Positions 46,677 to 58,619 of a DNA stretch of 64,000 nt are shown here, in pieces (the stretch's first letter is position 1; each line of letters starts with the position of its first letter). The DNA comes from Sporodiniella umbellata (taxonomy: Eukaryota; Mucoromycota; Mucoromycetes; Mucorales; Rhizopodaceae). The stretch is from assembly GCA_025677835.1 (NCBI GenBank), contig JAIXMR010000095.1:45438-109437 (forward strand), written 5' to 3'. A program made the translations under genes and the position numbers. Below the pieces are notes generated by a model. It was not told where the DNA came from and did not search any database. It saw only the letters and a program-made list of their open reading frames with translations.

Positions 46677-47020
46677 TACTTATTCAGTCTCTGTCAGATG
46701 GGTTAATATCGGAGTGCCATTTGCAAGGCTGTTCTTTCAATCATACATCACCTCGCTTTTGGCTTTGATCTCTTTATTACAGATAGAGCGTGTCAGTTTA
46801 AAAGTAGATCAAGAAAACAGTGAATCTTACGCCTCAATGGTTTGGAATTTTATGTCCTTCAAAAGTTTTTGGTTTTTTTTCTTTTGCTTCGAACTATGGG
46901 GCTCTCGTACATGGATCAAGGAGCTTGGATCAAGGAGTTATTGACAACTCAACCAAAGAAACTCCGATCTCCTCAAAAGAAAACCGTGTGTTAGAAGTCT
47001 TGCTCTCCCCCCCCCTCCCT

Positions 47021-47054
<34 letters not shown>

Positions 47055-47064
47055 CAAAGCCCCA
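46677..47064. promoter_or_regulatory. Upstream region of ERG8 with C- and T-runs
   Basis: A C-run and a poly-T tract (about 47023-47054) sit directly before the ERG8 start codon. The region is divergent between the microprotein and ERG8. Confidence 0.5.
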
Positions 47065-48753
47065 ATGTCCCACTCCACGGTTGTTTCTGCGCCCGGAAAA
47101 GTCCTATTAACAGGAGGTTATTTAGTTTTGGAGCAAGCTTATAGTGGTTGTGTCGTAGGTACTTCCAGTCGGTTTTATACTGTCATCAAAAGGTCATCTG
47201 AGCCCAATGTCATTTCTGTTCGTTCTCCTCAATTTGAGAATGCCCTTTGGACCTATCAAGTTTCTGATACACTTGAACTCACTTCATTGTAAGAACTCTT
47301 AACAACCGAAAAAATAAACCTGCAGAAGGATTCATAAACGCCATTACCTTAGAACTTCAGACGACAATAAATTCGTGGCTATAGCACTCCAGGTCACTCT
47401 TCAGCTCATCCAAGATCCTAGCGAGATTTTTAAGCACGGATTAGATATTGTTGTGGTTGGAGATAACGATTTTTATTCCCAACGTCTTCAGGTAAGAGAT
47501 ATTTATAAATCTGTATCTATTTTGACCTCCTTGTAGTTACAAACCCTTCAGCTTCCCAATACGGCAGAGTCACTGGCCTCTTTAGAGCCTTTCTGTTCTA
47601 CTCAGACAACTCTCCGTAATGTACACAAAACTGGGTTGGGAAGCTCTGCCGCTTTGATCACTTCCTTTGTAGCGGCCTTATTACTTCACTTTAAGTGTAT
47701 TGAAAACGTCACGAGCAACGAAAGCAAACGGTGGATTCACAATACCGCACAGTTCGTTCATTGCTTTGCACAGGGTAAGATCGGAAGTGGTTTTGATGTC
47801 TCTTCAGCCGTCTGGGGATCTCACCGTTATACGCGGTTTAGTCCCGATATCTTGAAACCTATTATGGTAAATACTATAAAAATCTAAACACGGATTCCTA
47901 ACATTCTACTTTAGAGTGATACAGGATTCGATAAAACGCTAGAAACTGTCATTAATCAAGAGTAAATCCTTAAAAAAAAAAAAAACGAAAAACTAACCAC
48001 CCTTTTTTTTTTTTTGTTTGTTTCTGAAATAACACAGGTGGGATAACAAAGTGGTGCCTTTTGCTTTACCTCCTGGTTTTGAAATGATTCTTGCAGATAT
48101 CGATGCAGGTAGCCATACCCCAACCTTGGTTGGTAAAGTAATCGAATGGAAAAAAACCAAGTCTGTAGAAGGTAAAGAATAAGTGTTTACAAAGAAAAAA
48201 ATTTTTTTTTTTTTTTTTTTTTGCTTTACACTCTATGCATATAGCCAATGCACTTTGGAAAGAACTGTCTGACTACAATACCCGTGTTGAACAACACTTT
48301 AGAAACCTTGTGGGTTTACATCAACAACATCCTACAGAATACGACGCTACTTTCAAGGCTTACAGTCTTATTCAATGCAAACAATGGTCCCTAGAAGGCA
48401 AGGTGGCGAACGAGCTCAATGCATTGGTCAAGGACTTTGACCATGTTCGTTTACTCTTGAGAAAAATGGGGTCCAATTCCGATGTACCAATTGAACCAGA
48501 AGAACAAACTGAATTATTAGACGCATGTATGCAAGTACCTGGTGTGGTTATGGCAGGTGTGCCTGGTGCCGGAGGCTATGATGCCATCTTCTGTATCGTT
48601 CTTTCCAAAGAAGCCAAGCAACGCGTACGCGACGTATGGAAATCATGGGAAAAGCTTAGTGTCGGACCTCTCTTGTCTCAAGCTGATTCAAACGGTATTA
48701 CTCAACCTTCGCTGGAAGATGTACCCGGGTTAGCTCGTTTCCTTGCAGAGTAA
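47065..48753 (+). CDS. ERG8: Phosphomevalonate kinase
   Basis: Six exons (47065-47288, 47326-47491, 47537-47866, 47915-47961, 48038-48171, 48245-48753) give 469 residues; yeast Erg8 is 451. It phosphorylates mevalonate 5-phosphate in the mevalonate pathway to isoprenoids and ergosterol. It is a GHMP kinase. The N-terminal SAPGKVLLTGGYLVLE is the substrate/ATP segment. KTGLGSSAAL (161-170) is the conserved phosphate-binding loop. GKIGSGFDVSSAVWGS is a conserved turn typical of phosphomevalonate kinases. PGAGGYDAIFCI is the GHMP C-terminal motif. All introns (37-76 nt) are GT-AG; the last has a long poly-T tract. Identification is firm. Confidence 0.95.
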
Positions 48754-48769
48754 ACCTCCTTTTCTTTCA

Positions 48770-48770
<1 letters not shown>

Positions 48771-48804
<34 letters not shown>

Positions 48805-48839
48805 CATATGTGTATGTGTGTGCATATGTGTATGTGTGT
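48771..48839. repeat. AT/TG compound microsatellite
   Basis: An AT run (48771-48791) passes into TG repeats with embedded TGCATATGTGTA units. It lies in the short gap between the convergent ERG8 and CDC50 genes. Confidence 0.9.
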
Positions 48840-48871
48840 TGTTTATTATTTATAATTATTAAAATTGCTAG

Positions 48872-50374
48872 TTAATGTCCTCTTTGTTGCCAAGATAAAC
48901 GGTCGTGATCACCCAATTTTCTTTATAACAGTTAGAATCAGCTTACTTTTTTTTTTTTTTTTTGGAGTTTATTTACCTTGGTTTGAAGAAATGCCAACCC
49001 AAAAAGAATACACCTACAATAGCACATACACAACCCATTACAATCCAAGCTAATCCCATGAATTGATTTCTATCGCCCAAAAAGGAAGTTCCTGTAAGAA
49101 CAATGGATTTTGTACCTCCGTAAAGGGAAATATCATAGTCTGGAGTAAATTGTTATTACTATTGTTCAGCCTTTTTTTTTTTTTTTTTTTGAAGTCCTAT
49201 TCTTTACTTGTAACTACATCAATCTGATACATCCCAGGTTCCAATGTACCCTCTCTAAAAGCCGAATAAAGTTTCCTAAAAGTAGGAAACCAACTTGTTC
49301 TCATCCAAACTTGAAAATGTTCATCTTCTTGCGGCTTGAAAATATTTTCAGCCGTGTAACCATTGGGGTATTGCTTAGCCCAGTTGGGAGGTGGCGCTAT
49401 TTTCGTAATATCCATACGGGTGGTTGCCAATCTGTTTTTATCCGTAGGCCATGCGATTCCTTTTTCATCAAATGCAATACTTGTATTGACTGTGTTGCCG
49501 GAAGTACCTACGTAACTGACTTTGTAGGTATCTGCATAATAACAATAGTAGAATTAGTTTTTTTTTTTTTTTTTTTTTTTAATAAATATCAGCCTTTGTT
49601 TTTATATTACACACCATTGAACATGGAGTTTGCAATCAATCCACAAGGATAATAAATCTTTCCTTCTGGACTGAGAGCCATAGGAGAGCATGAGCCAGTA
49701 GCTTCTGTCTGTGTGATTTCATCACCAGACAATTGATTATAATTTAAACTCTTTACATATTTACGATGATTCTGGTAAAAGTTGCTTAACCGATAGTAAA
49801 GATAAACAGGTGCCTTGAGCTGCATAGGAATACTGAACTGAATGGAACATGTGCCTCCAAAATCGTTGGTAGAGGGAACATACTTATAACTGGGCGCATA
49901 AACAACTGTTTTTGTGTTTTGCAAACAATAAAAGAGATTAGCACTCAAGAAAAAAAAGCCAATGCTCTACCTGTTGTATTTTCAGAAGTGAATTTGTATG
50001 AAAACAAGTCGGTAGACAGAAAGTTGAAAGAACTGTTTTGTTTATGACAATCGGTATAATCGATAATAACTTCATTCACCTAATCCATAGTATAAAGATG
50101 AAAAGCTTTTCTTTTTTTCTTTTTTTTTCTATATAATTTACTGTGTCGCTCTCATATAAAAACAATCCCCCTAATGGTGCAAATATAATACCAGCAGCGA
50201 AAAGTGTAGGTAGAACCGTTTTAGGGGTTAGCAGAGGTTGCCAAGCCTTAAGTCTTTGTTGTTTAAAGGCAGTGTCTAAAAGGTGTACAGAAAACAGTTA
50301 TTGAAAGTGGATGAAAATATTTATACACTCTTTTGCTTTTTACTTGCTGGCTTTTTGCTTTTGTGTTCTGCCAT
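48872..50374 (-). CDS. CDC50: CDC50/LEM3 family P4-ATPase (flippase) beta subunit
   Basis: Seven exons (50374-50344, 50275-50142, 50079-49971, 49905-49615, 49531-49208, 49139-48977, 48920-48872) give 366 residues. The protein chaperones and regulates P4-type lipid flippases in Golgi, endosome and plasma membrane. A cytosolic N-terminus ([21 protein letters not shown]) is followed by the first membrane helix. A large lumenal domain has the family motifs ([68 protein letters not shown]). The second helix is [21 protein letters not shown] and the tail is [13 protein letters not shown]. Lumenal Cys residues for the two disulphides and several Asn-glycosylation sites are present. Yeast has Cdc50, Lem3 and Crf1; which is closest is not settled. 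It shares a 104-nt promoter with the DHHC gene. Confidence 0.94.
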
Positions 50375-50478
50375 CAGTTTAATTTATGAGATGAGGGAGA
50401 GAAAACTAAAATAATAATAATAATAAAAAAAAAAAAAATCCAAGAAAAAATTGTGCTCTTTTTTTTTCTGTCTTGGAA
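50375..50478. promoter_or_regulatory. Very short bidirectional promoter of CDC50 and the DHHC gene
   Basis: Only 104 nt separate two divergent start codons. The segment is A/T-rich, with AAT repeats and opposite poly-A (about 50426-50438) and poly-T (about 50460-50467) tracts. Both untranslated leaders and any promoter must fit here or overlap coding DNA. Confidence 0.6.
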
Positions 50479-51730
50479 ATGCTAGAGTTTATTCCAGGAC
50501 AAGTGATAGTAGGTGCTGTTCTGTGCTTAATCTCTTTTATTTCGTATTCTCCACAACTGTTTTTATATCTTCCAATATATGAAACATCAGAGCTGATATA
50601 CCTCTTGATACCTTTCAATATCCTTGTTTTCTTTGTATTTTACAACTACTACTTGGCTGTCTTTACTGATCCGGGCAAGATTCCTTCGCACTGGGTAGCT
50701 GAAAAACAAAAACAAAAAGGCACCTACACCATCTAACATCAGAGTAGGAACCTCCGTCTTCGCTCATGCCTGCCAACAATGAAGGAATAACTGGACCGCG
50801 TTACTGCAAAGCATGTCAGCTCTTTAAGCCCCCAAGAAGTCACCATTGTCGATATTGTAAGCGCTGTGTACTTAAAATGGATCACCATTGTCCTTGGATT
50901 AACAACTGTGTCGGACACGAGAACTATGGTCATTTCTTTCGGTTTATTGTTTTTGTAGATTTAGCATGCACCTATCACCTTGTTTTACTCTTTGGAAGAG
51001 TAAGAGCCATTATGGACGCCATTCGCCATTTTCAGGTATAGAACTATTCTCAACAAACGAAAAACAAAAAAAGAAAAACAGTTCTAACCTCTTACCCTAT
51101 CAGTTCGATGCAGAGCCTAGTGTGTTCAATATCATCATCATGGTCTTGAATTTTATACTTTCGTTTTTTGTCTTGTTTGCGGTCGGTATCTTATCTGGCT
51201 ATCAATTCTATTGTCTTTTAAGAAATCAAACAAACATTGAGGCTCACGAGAGAGGAAAAGTAGAAACGTTGGTAAGACGAGGAAAAATACAGCCTGTAGA
51301 ATATCCCTACGACTTGAGTCTATATAAGAACCTATGCCAGGTATTGGGCCCTAATCCCTTACTCTGGCTTTTTCCTCAAAAGACACCTGGTGACGGACTT
51401 GCGTTTCCCGTCATTCCCCAAACAGATCCTTCTTTGCCTTATTATTGGCCGCCTCGAGATCCCGACGATCTTAGACCTTCTATTTTTTCTTCAAAATATA
51501 AACGACAACAAGAAGCAAAACGACTGCTACTTGAAGGAGAATTCATTGATCAAGAGGAGTCGGATGGACTCTATGACTCTGGTAGCTTCTTAGACAGTGA
51601 TGAGTATGACGATGAAGAAGGTGTGGATCATTTTATTCGTAACAGTGTCCATGATTACTCAGGCACTTATATACAAAGTGAGGATGAGGAGGATAATATA
51701 CCACTGGCACAATACAAAAAGAAAGAATGA
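50479..51730 (+). CDS. DHHC palmitoyltransferase, PFA4-like
   Basis: Exons 50479-50694, 50748-51035 and 51104-51730 give 376 residues; yeast Pfa4 is 378. The enzyme attaches palmitate to cysteines of membrane proteins; yeast Pfa4 modifies chitin synthase Chs3 in the ER. Two N-terminal membrane helices, the DPG motif (VFTDPGKIPSHW), then a Cys-rich domain (YCKACQLFKPPRSHHCRYC) with DHHCPWINNCVGHENYGHFF, are followed by two more helices. The C-terminal part has NxLCQVLGPNPLLWLFP, found in Pfa4/ZDHHC6, and an acidic tail ending YKKKE. The first donor is GTAGCT directly after Trp; the acceptor GAGTAG keeps the frame. The PFA4 assignment is from length and the C-terminal motif. Confidence 0.9.
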
Positions 51731-51872
51731 ATGTCCCGCTCCCACTACCTGACCTCTATCCCTTCCAATAAAAACATCGAAACTGGAAATAGTCTATGTA
51801 TGTATATGTTTGTGTGTGTGTGTGTTTTTTTTTTTTACATGTATTCTACAATTATCATATTTCGTGAAGTTT

Positions 51873-52499
51873 TTATTCAAGAGTGCTAGTAAAGACATTC
51901 CAAGCACCAGCAACACCAGCACAGATGGCAGCGGAGATACCCATGGCTTTTGATCCAGCAGTAGACTTAAATATAGCACCAGCAATACCACCAGCAGCCA
52001 AGCTGTTAAAGATATCATGGGTTCCTCTTGTGTAGTCAATCAAAGAGTTTGTACTAGTATACATCATGGCCAATACACCAACAGCATTACCTGCACCAGG
52101 ACCTCTACGTGTGATTGTATTTAAAGTGGTATTTAAACGGACTCTGGCAGCGCCAGAACTCTTTCTTAAACCTTCGGCCATACCATAAGCACCACCCAGG
52201 GTCAAACCAGCTAAATAGACGGTACCGGTACCATAACACAGATCGTCAGACCAACTACGAGAGGGGGCAATACCAGAAGAAACCCCAGTACCTTCACCTT
52301 CAATTTGTAAAAAGTCTAAGCCTTGGAGTGACATGGGTTGAAGACGTTCGGCATCCAAGGCGATGGAAGACATAAAGTCGGGCATCTTTTCGTAACCGTC
52401 TTGTTGCCCAAAAGACTGTTCAAATCCTTGGCTACTAGGTGAATAAAGGTCGTCTAAATCCTCTGTCTTTTCGGGTGTGCTAGTGCCAAAGAAACCCAT
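51873..52499 (-). CDS. TIM23: Mitochondrial import channel subunit Tim23
   Basis: A single exon gives 208 residues (yeast Tim23 is 222). It forms part of the inner-membrane presequence translocase. The N-terminal half is the polar intermembrane-space region. The C-terminal half is the Tim17/22/23 domain with four helices: VYLAGLTLGGAYGMAEGLR, GNAVGVLAMMYTSTNSLIDY, DIFNSLAAGGIAGAIFKSTAG and AMGISAAICAGVAGAWNVF. The glycine-rich helix-packing motifs are intact. It has no intron, unlike most neighbours. It converges on the DHHC gene with 142 nt between stops. Confidence 0.95.
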   Translation of the reverse strand: MGFFGTSTPEKTEDLDDLYSPSSQGFEQSFGQQDGYEKMPDFMSSIALDAERLQPMSLQGLDFLQIEGEGTGVSSGIAPSRSWSDDLCYGTGTVYLAGLTLGGAYGMAEGLRKSSGAARVRLNTTLNTITRRGPGAGNAVGVLAMMYTSTNSLIDYTRGTHDIFNSLAAGGIAGAIFKSTAGSKAMGISAAICAGVAGAWNVFTSTLE

Positions 52500-52738
52500 T
52501 TCTTTTATGTTTTATCGTAAAGAAAAAAAAAAAAATAACTACGGTCCAAGAAGTTAAAAGTGACGGCTAATTCTAACACTATGATGGCGGACTTTTCGGT
52601 AAGACTAGAGTAATGCCCAGCATCGTACCTTTAGGCTGTCATAATAAATTTATAAGCCAGAAGTCTGTTACACCTGGCATACAAGTAGCATACCGGAAAG
52701 CTTTACTAAAGATAGACATCTCATTCTTTCAAGCGAAT

Positions 52739-52912
52739 TTACCCTAAGCCTTTACTGTTTCTAAAATGAACCCTATGATCATCGGCAATGGTGCTGCCTA
52801 GCGTCATAATCTTGTTACCTGCATCCAAATTACTAAATAAATCTTGAGGAAATTTGGGGCCCATTGTGACACTGCTACTGAGGTTAGCGAGAAGAACGCC
52901 TTGTATACTCAT
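52739..52912 (-). CDS. Possible small ORF (57 residues)
   Basis: An uninterrupted frame from ATG 52912 to TAA 52739-52741 encodes 57 residues of balanced composition (MSIQGVLLANLSSSVTMGPK, then DLFSNLDAG and STIADDHRVHFRN). No family or promoter is recognised. A GTAACA inside the frame could also be a splice donor. It may be a real short protein or a chance frame in the repeat-poor DNA at the start of the accessory region. Confidence 0.25.
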   Translation of the reverse strand: MSIQGVLLANLSSSVTMGPKFPQDLFSNLDAGNKIMTLGSTIADDHRVHFRNSKGLG

Positions 52913-55900
52913 TATAGCATGCTATAGAAGGACGTTCACTCCAAGTTCAGCTGCGAAACCAAACAGTATCAACCAGTGTAACTCAGCTAGCTGCAACTTC
53001 CGGTTTGGTTAGCAAAGGCGCAAACTTATCCTGTTTACAGCGGCACGCACTCAACTACCCAGGCACAGTTGTAAATTGGAACAAAGAGATACATTCATCG
53101 CCTATCAAAGTATTGCAACAATTAGTGGTAACTCAATCCCCCTTAAGCTAACCAAGCTTTTTTTTGATAGCGCTAGCGTCAAGAGCGAAATAGTCTATAA
53201 ACGCCTTGAAGAGGCTTTTGACTATTGCCTTATTCGTATGAGTTCGGCCTGCAAAGTTGTACATTACAAGTATTCGTATGACTGCACAATAGACCGACGA
53301 TTGCAACTTCTCTTAGACTGACTACTTAAACCCCTTAAAGGTAAGGCGAAAACAACCCTGGCGTTTTCTTCAGTCTCACAATGCTTTATGATAACTAAAA
53401 AACGCGTGACAATGACAAAAGTTCACACTTAAAAGTAGTATATGTTCTAGGAACACCGCTGAATGGCTTGAAAACAATCGCAAAGAAAATAGTGGGCTTT
53501 TCAGGTTTGATGTTACGGGAGACTCCTATCAGAATTACAACAGAGCCATAAATGACTATTTTTGCCCTTGCTAAAAGCTTACGTGGTGCTCTCTATTCAC
53601 AGTAGATAAATACAATCTCAGAAGAAAGGTTTTCGGCAAGTCTCAATACAAAGTCGCGTTTTACAATCTCATCATCCTAAAAAATAACCAGGCTAGATTC
53701 TTTCAAATGGAATTATTGTTTTTTTTTTTTTTTTTTTTTTCTTTTTGGCTTGATTTACTGAATCATACAGACCGAGAACGTTCTCTCAGAATATACTAAA
53801 ACATTAGATACTTTGTCAATTCAGATATGGACAATGTTCTCAACCACAAAGAAAAAAACACAATTAGGCAACAAATTCGGGCAAATTACAAATGTGTGCT
53901 TTCTTTGAAAAACGGGCCCTTCCCAGTAACATCAGGAGTAATCATTAAGTTTTACTCTATTTTTCAGGTGTTTGGGCCTATCCACTGAACTAAGACGGAA
54001 CCTAAGACGGTTTAGCACAAAAGTGTATCGGAGAGCCTGTAAAAGATCAGAAGACTTGGTAATCTCGATCAAGCCGATCAAGCCGGTTTTTGGACCCTTT
54101 TCTAGAGTTTGTCTCCTACTGTCACACAAAGGAATGTGGTCTACTGTTTCACCCGTCATAAAATCATGTACCGACAGATCTTGTGTTTGTTTATACTCCA
54201 CATATACCTGATCTCAACGTGCCTGCTCTGCCCAGACTATAGATAGCCCCTACGCTATATTTTTTATCTTCTTGCTCGTCAAAAATCCTAGTGTTCTAAA
54301 GTATCGTTTGTGAATTCCTGTAACTCGCCGTCGAAACTCAGCATATCTTCCGTCTCCTCTTACATTCGCATTTACTATTTTTGTCTTCTACCCCTTTATC
54401 TTAGACTTATATTTGCAACTGTCTCTTGCTATTCTACACTACTTGAAACAATAAACATCAACAGTTTTTTTTTTTTAAAAAAAAAAAAGGATCTTCTGAA
54501 AACCATAACACCTTCGTTTGAACAAACTTGCAAAAACTCTCTTGGTATAGCTCATGATAAAGTCAAAGAAATGTATATAGGCGCGTATTTATACCGTAAT
54601 TGGGCCAGCATGCTATATATGTGATACTTATCTTAAATTAAGTTTTCTTTATATAATTGAAGATATTTGTAGCATGTATATTTTTCTACCACAAAAAGAA
54701 ATAAGAGAGATATTTCTGAGTTACTCGGAAAAAAAATTATTTAAACAAGCTTTATTTAAATACAAAGTCTATGATCGCTAAGAAAAATGGCCTACTGAAA
54801 GCGATTAGCAATTGCAAAGAATAGAAAAGATACATCGTACCAAAGTAGTATAAGGAACTTTAGTTCCCCCCCCCTCTGTATGACGGCAATGGTAAATTAC
54901 AAGCCAAAAAAAAAAAAAACACTTACCGTTAAAAGAAATGCTATGGTTGCTTTCTGTATACAGCCTATATTGACACGACAACAAACTATTTGTTCCTAAT
55001 ACTAGAGCATATAACCCGTATTATTTTTTTAGGTAATAAGCTAAAGGCCAGTGCTTGAAACAGTTATGAAATCAATCAAACGTTTTTTTTTTTTTGGTAC
55101 AGAACTAAGCTATTTATTTGGTTGGCGAAAACAAAACGCAAGATGTTCTTAATAAACTGTAAAACTACATACAACTTTTTTACATGATTTTTTTATTCGG
55201 TTTGGTGTCTGGTTAATAACTTTGTAGTAGTTGTAAATCAGAAATAAAATGATCAATGATATAGCGATTGATATATTTGAGTCTATGGACTTAATCATAG
55301 GTATTTATGACAGTTTTTTTTTTTTTTTTCGATACTAAAAACACTTATTCTGTCAAAACCAGTAAGTGCGGATATAGTTTATTGCAGTTGATACTATAGA
55401 CGAGCTGGGCAAAGTCAATATGTTGAGAAATCTTAATAGGTCACTCAATAATTTGAATTCTCATTTACTTTTTCAAAACAGATTGGTTGTACTGCATCTG
55501 GAACTAAGAATTATAGGCTTAAGGAAAGCGTGATAAGAGTATAGACTATTGCACAACTCAGTCAGTCTTACCCGTGAACGAGAAAAAAAGAAAAGAAAAA
55601 GCTAGGACTACATACATACATATATGCTTCAGTCAATATACATTACGTTGATAGTTTTGCTACTAAAGACAGCGTGTGAGGTCATGGGCCTTGTGTAATA
55701 CATGAACACATATTTGGTGTAAGCTAGTCAAACAATTAGGGTGGGTGTTTCATTTTAACTTTTTTTGCTGTTACATCGTAAACGATATTTAGCAGTATTT
55801 CGAGCACCCTTTTTTCCCCTTTTTTATACTAGCTACAGCTAACAATTATATGCTTTTTTTTTGTGTAAAAACAAGATGTAGTTTATACTATTTTTTAAAA

Positions 55901-56225
55901 ACAGAAAGCCAAGTGAAAAGACTGTTTACTATCTAATCTTTCTTTTCGTTCAAAAAAGGAAATCACAAGACCAATATCTCCAAGCCCTATTTAAAAACAA
56001 GAGAAATAAAGAGGCTTTTGAATGGCAGACCACCTTAATCGATCTCCATATTGGATTAGACAAAATGTCCACAGCCTAGAAAAAAGATTTACAAGTAGTC
56101 CATTGAAATCCAGAGCCAACTATATACAAACCCCGATGTTCTGAACACTAAATGAAACCCACAGGATTGAAAAAAAAAATATTTCTTTTCCTTTTTTTAT
56201 TTTTTCTTATTCTCGAACAATTAGT
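52913..56225. other. 3.3-kb accessory region with coding-like fragments
   Basis: This stretch is less homopolymer-rich than other intergenic DNA, especially 52900-54240, and contains isolated open frames of 80-90 codons with mixed composition (+ strand 53076-53321; - strand 53932-54201) and a short one at about 55957-56079 (+). None has a start, stop and splice set that makes a gene, and none is recognised. They look like remnants of coding DNA, perhaps a decayed transposable element, but no terminal repeats or transposase motifs were found. Confidence 0.4.
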
Positions 56226-57574
56226 ATGATTGATCTATCGAGTGATCTATTTGAGCAAATAGCCAGTTACTTGGAAGTGGACGATTTATTAGAATTAGCT
56301 CGCGTGTGTCGCTCATTTTATTATTTGACACAAGACGAATATATTTGGAAAAAAAAGTGCTTCCAAGACTTTCATATTACTCCAGATGTGACACACTGGA
56401 AGTCGCTTTATGTCTCACTTAAAAAGTCAAACGTCGTTGCATCTACACTTCATAAAAAAAGTAGTGAAGAAAGGTAAGATTTGCGGAGAGAGAATAAGGC
56501 TTTGAGGATGTGTGTGTGTGTGTGTGTGTGTATCTGTTTTTGGCTCGGCTCAGTATTTATTTTGAAATTTAGAGAGTTTACCAATATCCATTCGTTTGAG
56601 AAAAAAGGGGTAGTGGATATTACAGTCAATGCGGATCTTATCTATGGACTGGATAAGCTGGGTAGTCTTTGGCTTTGGTATCGCTGTAATTATCCCTAAA
56701 AAGAAAAAAAAAAGTTGATCCGACTAACCCTATTTTTTTGATGGGCAAAATATCAGTTGAACAGCCTATGCTACATGGAGAGCTTGTGAATATACCCGAG
56801 CGAGTACAATGTATTCGCTTTCAATCCATTGTAGGTCGTGGATGCTTTAATCTCGGTTTAGCCCAGGATGGCACCGTATGGCATTGGACCGAACATACCC
56901 TGATTCAAAAAGTGACAGGCATTGACGCTCAAGTTACCCAAATCACTTGCCACGGAAGCTACTCTTCAGTTTTGACAAATCAAGGACAAGTATGGTTTGT
57001 CTCTGTCGTTAGTGAAGAAGGCCAGACTGAGGCATTTCTGGGTCTTCAGTTAGAGGATACCATTGTACAGCTTGTCGGACTTTATCACCATACCCTGGCC
57101 CTGACCCGCTCTGGTCGTGTGCTACTCATGGCAACACGTGACCCAAGAGCTTTTGCAGCTTGCCCTCGTTTTATAGAGTTGAAAAAGTTTGCGTCTTGCA
57201 GAAACTTGTCTATCTCGGGCGCCTTTGAGGATTTTTTGGTTATGACAAAGGATGGAGAAATTTTATGGGGCGATATATATGCTACTGAAGACAGTTCACC
57301 CAGAAAAGACACCAATTTTAATGAAAAGAACATCACTCAAATTGTGGTAGGAATGTAAGTAAAACAAAAAGAAATTTTAAAAACATAGCACTTAGTGTTG
57401 AATAGGCATCATTATGGTGCACTGACCAGTAAAGGGGAACTATTTATTGGCTGTTTAAAAACAGACTGTTATACCCAGTGGTTAAAAGACAAATACGTAC
57501 TTTCGGTTAGCTTTGCTGATTTCAGACTGGCTGCCTTGGTAACAGACAGCAAAGAACACCTACAATGCTCTTAA
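56226..57574 (+). CDS. F-box protein with RCC1-like repeats (paralog A)
   Basis: Exons 56226-56473, 56573-56685, 56757-57354 and 57406-57574 give 375 residues. Residues 3-48 form an F-box (LSSDLFEQIASYLEVDDLLE, then VCRSFYYLTQDEYIWKKKC), which binds Skp1 in SCF ubiquitin ligases. The rest is a series of degenerate RCC1-type blades (YGLDKLGSLWLW, NLGLAQDGTVWHW, SVLTNQGQVWFV, LALTRSGRVLLM, LVMTKDGEILWGD, GALTSKGELFIG). F-box plus RCC1 is the layout of yeast Saf1, which targets adenine deaminase at quiescence. Substrates here are unknown. Paralogs B (58620-60392) and C (62076-63586) share the layout. Intron 1 contains a TG repeat. The sequence between GTAATT (56686) and the ATCAG acceptor (56756) is taken as an intron because it contains stops and a CTAAC site. 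Confidence 0.85.
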
Positions 57575-58619
57575 ACACTGAAATAAAGTATCCTCTCCCC
57601 TCTTCATCTGCACACCCACATTCAAACACCCATACAAACACACATCTAGATGCGCACTTGCATATATTTATATACCAATATATTTACTCTTCATTGCTTA
57701 CCATTACCAAAATATAATTCATTGTATACATACATGGTCTTATTTTACAAACGTCCAAAAAGGAAAACCATCTGTAGCGAAATGAGAATAAAAAAATAGA
57801 ATATCCTTTTTTTTTTTTTTGTTGAGAAGCATTTTAAAAACCAAGTTCTAAAACGAATCCTAAATCTATAGGCTTTTTACTGCGAAAATGAAGATTGATT
57901 TTGCAAAGATGTCACCAACCTTTTATGCTCCTAGCAAACCAACACTTGCGTCCAAATGGCCGCCTTAATCAAATGCCCTGATAATATCGTATGTAGAAAA
58001 AGAAACACAGAATTTATATTCTGAAAACTGTTTTATTCACATGCCTATTATCTTTAGACTAGTACAAGATCTAAGGTGTTAAGAGAATATCGGAAGAAGT
58101 GTTCCAGATTTATACAGCTTGTCCCGATAGCCTAGATGATTCGCTATACAAAACTCCGATTGCTTTACATTACAGAATTGAATATACCGCTTTCTTTTTT
58201 CAGCCATAAGATTCTCTCACAGACAAACAAATTTTCTTGTAATAGACTATGACGGGACAAAATCAGTGAAACACTTGTGCATAAAAACCGAAATACAATA
58301 TCCAAGATGAAGCAACTGGCGGTAGGACTTTTTTCAGCTTAACCAAAGGGTTTGCTACAACACATAGTAAACCGAGAGCCCCATCTTGTAAAGAAGTTCA
58401 GGTCAACCGCTTTCTGTATCATCCGTACCCAAACAGGATGTGTGACTATTTCCAACAGCCTAGTCCGAAGCAAATAATAGAGTATCCCCGTCCCCTTATT
58501 TTGTTTATTCACATTTGTTATTTAAATGCTCTTTATTTGTTTTTTATTTATTATTATTATTATCAAAAGTTTTACTGCTTATATATACAAGTTTCGTTTT
58601 TATAAAGAAAAAAGATATC
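57575..58619. other. Intergenic region between F-box paralogs A and B
   Basis: No gene is supported. The region has mixed composition and few repeats. It could hold eroded coding DNA, but no F-box or RCC1 motif is visible. Confidence 0.5.
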
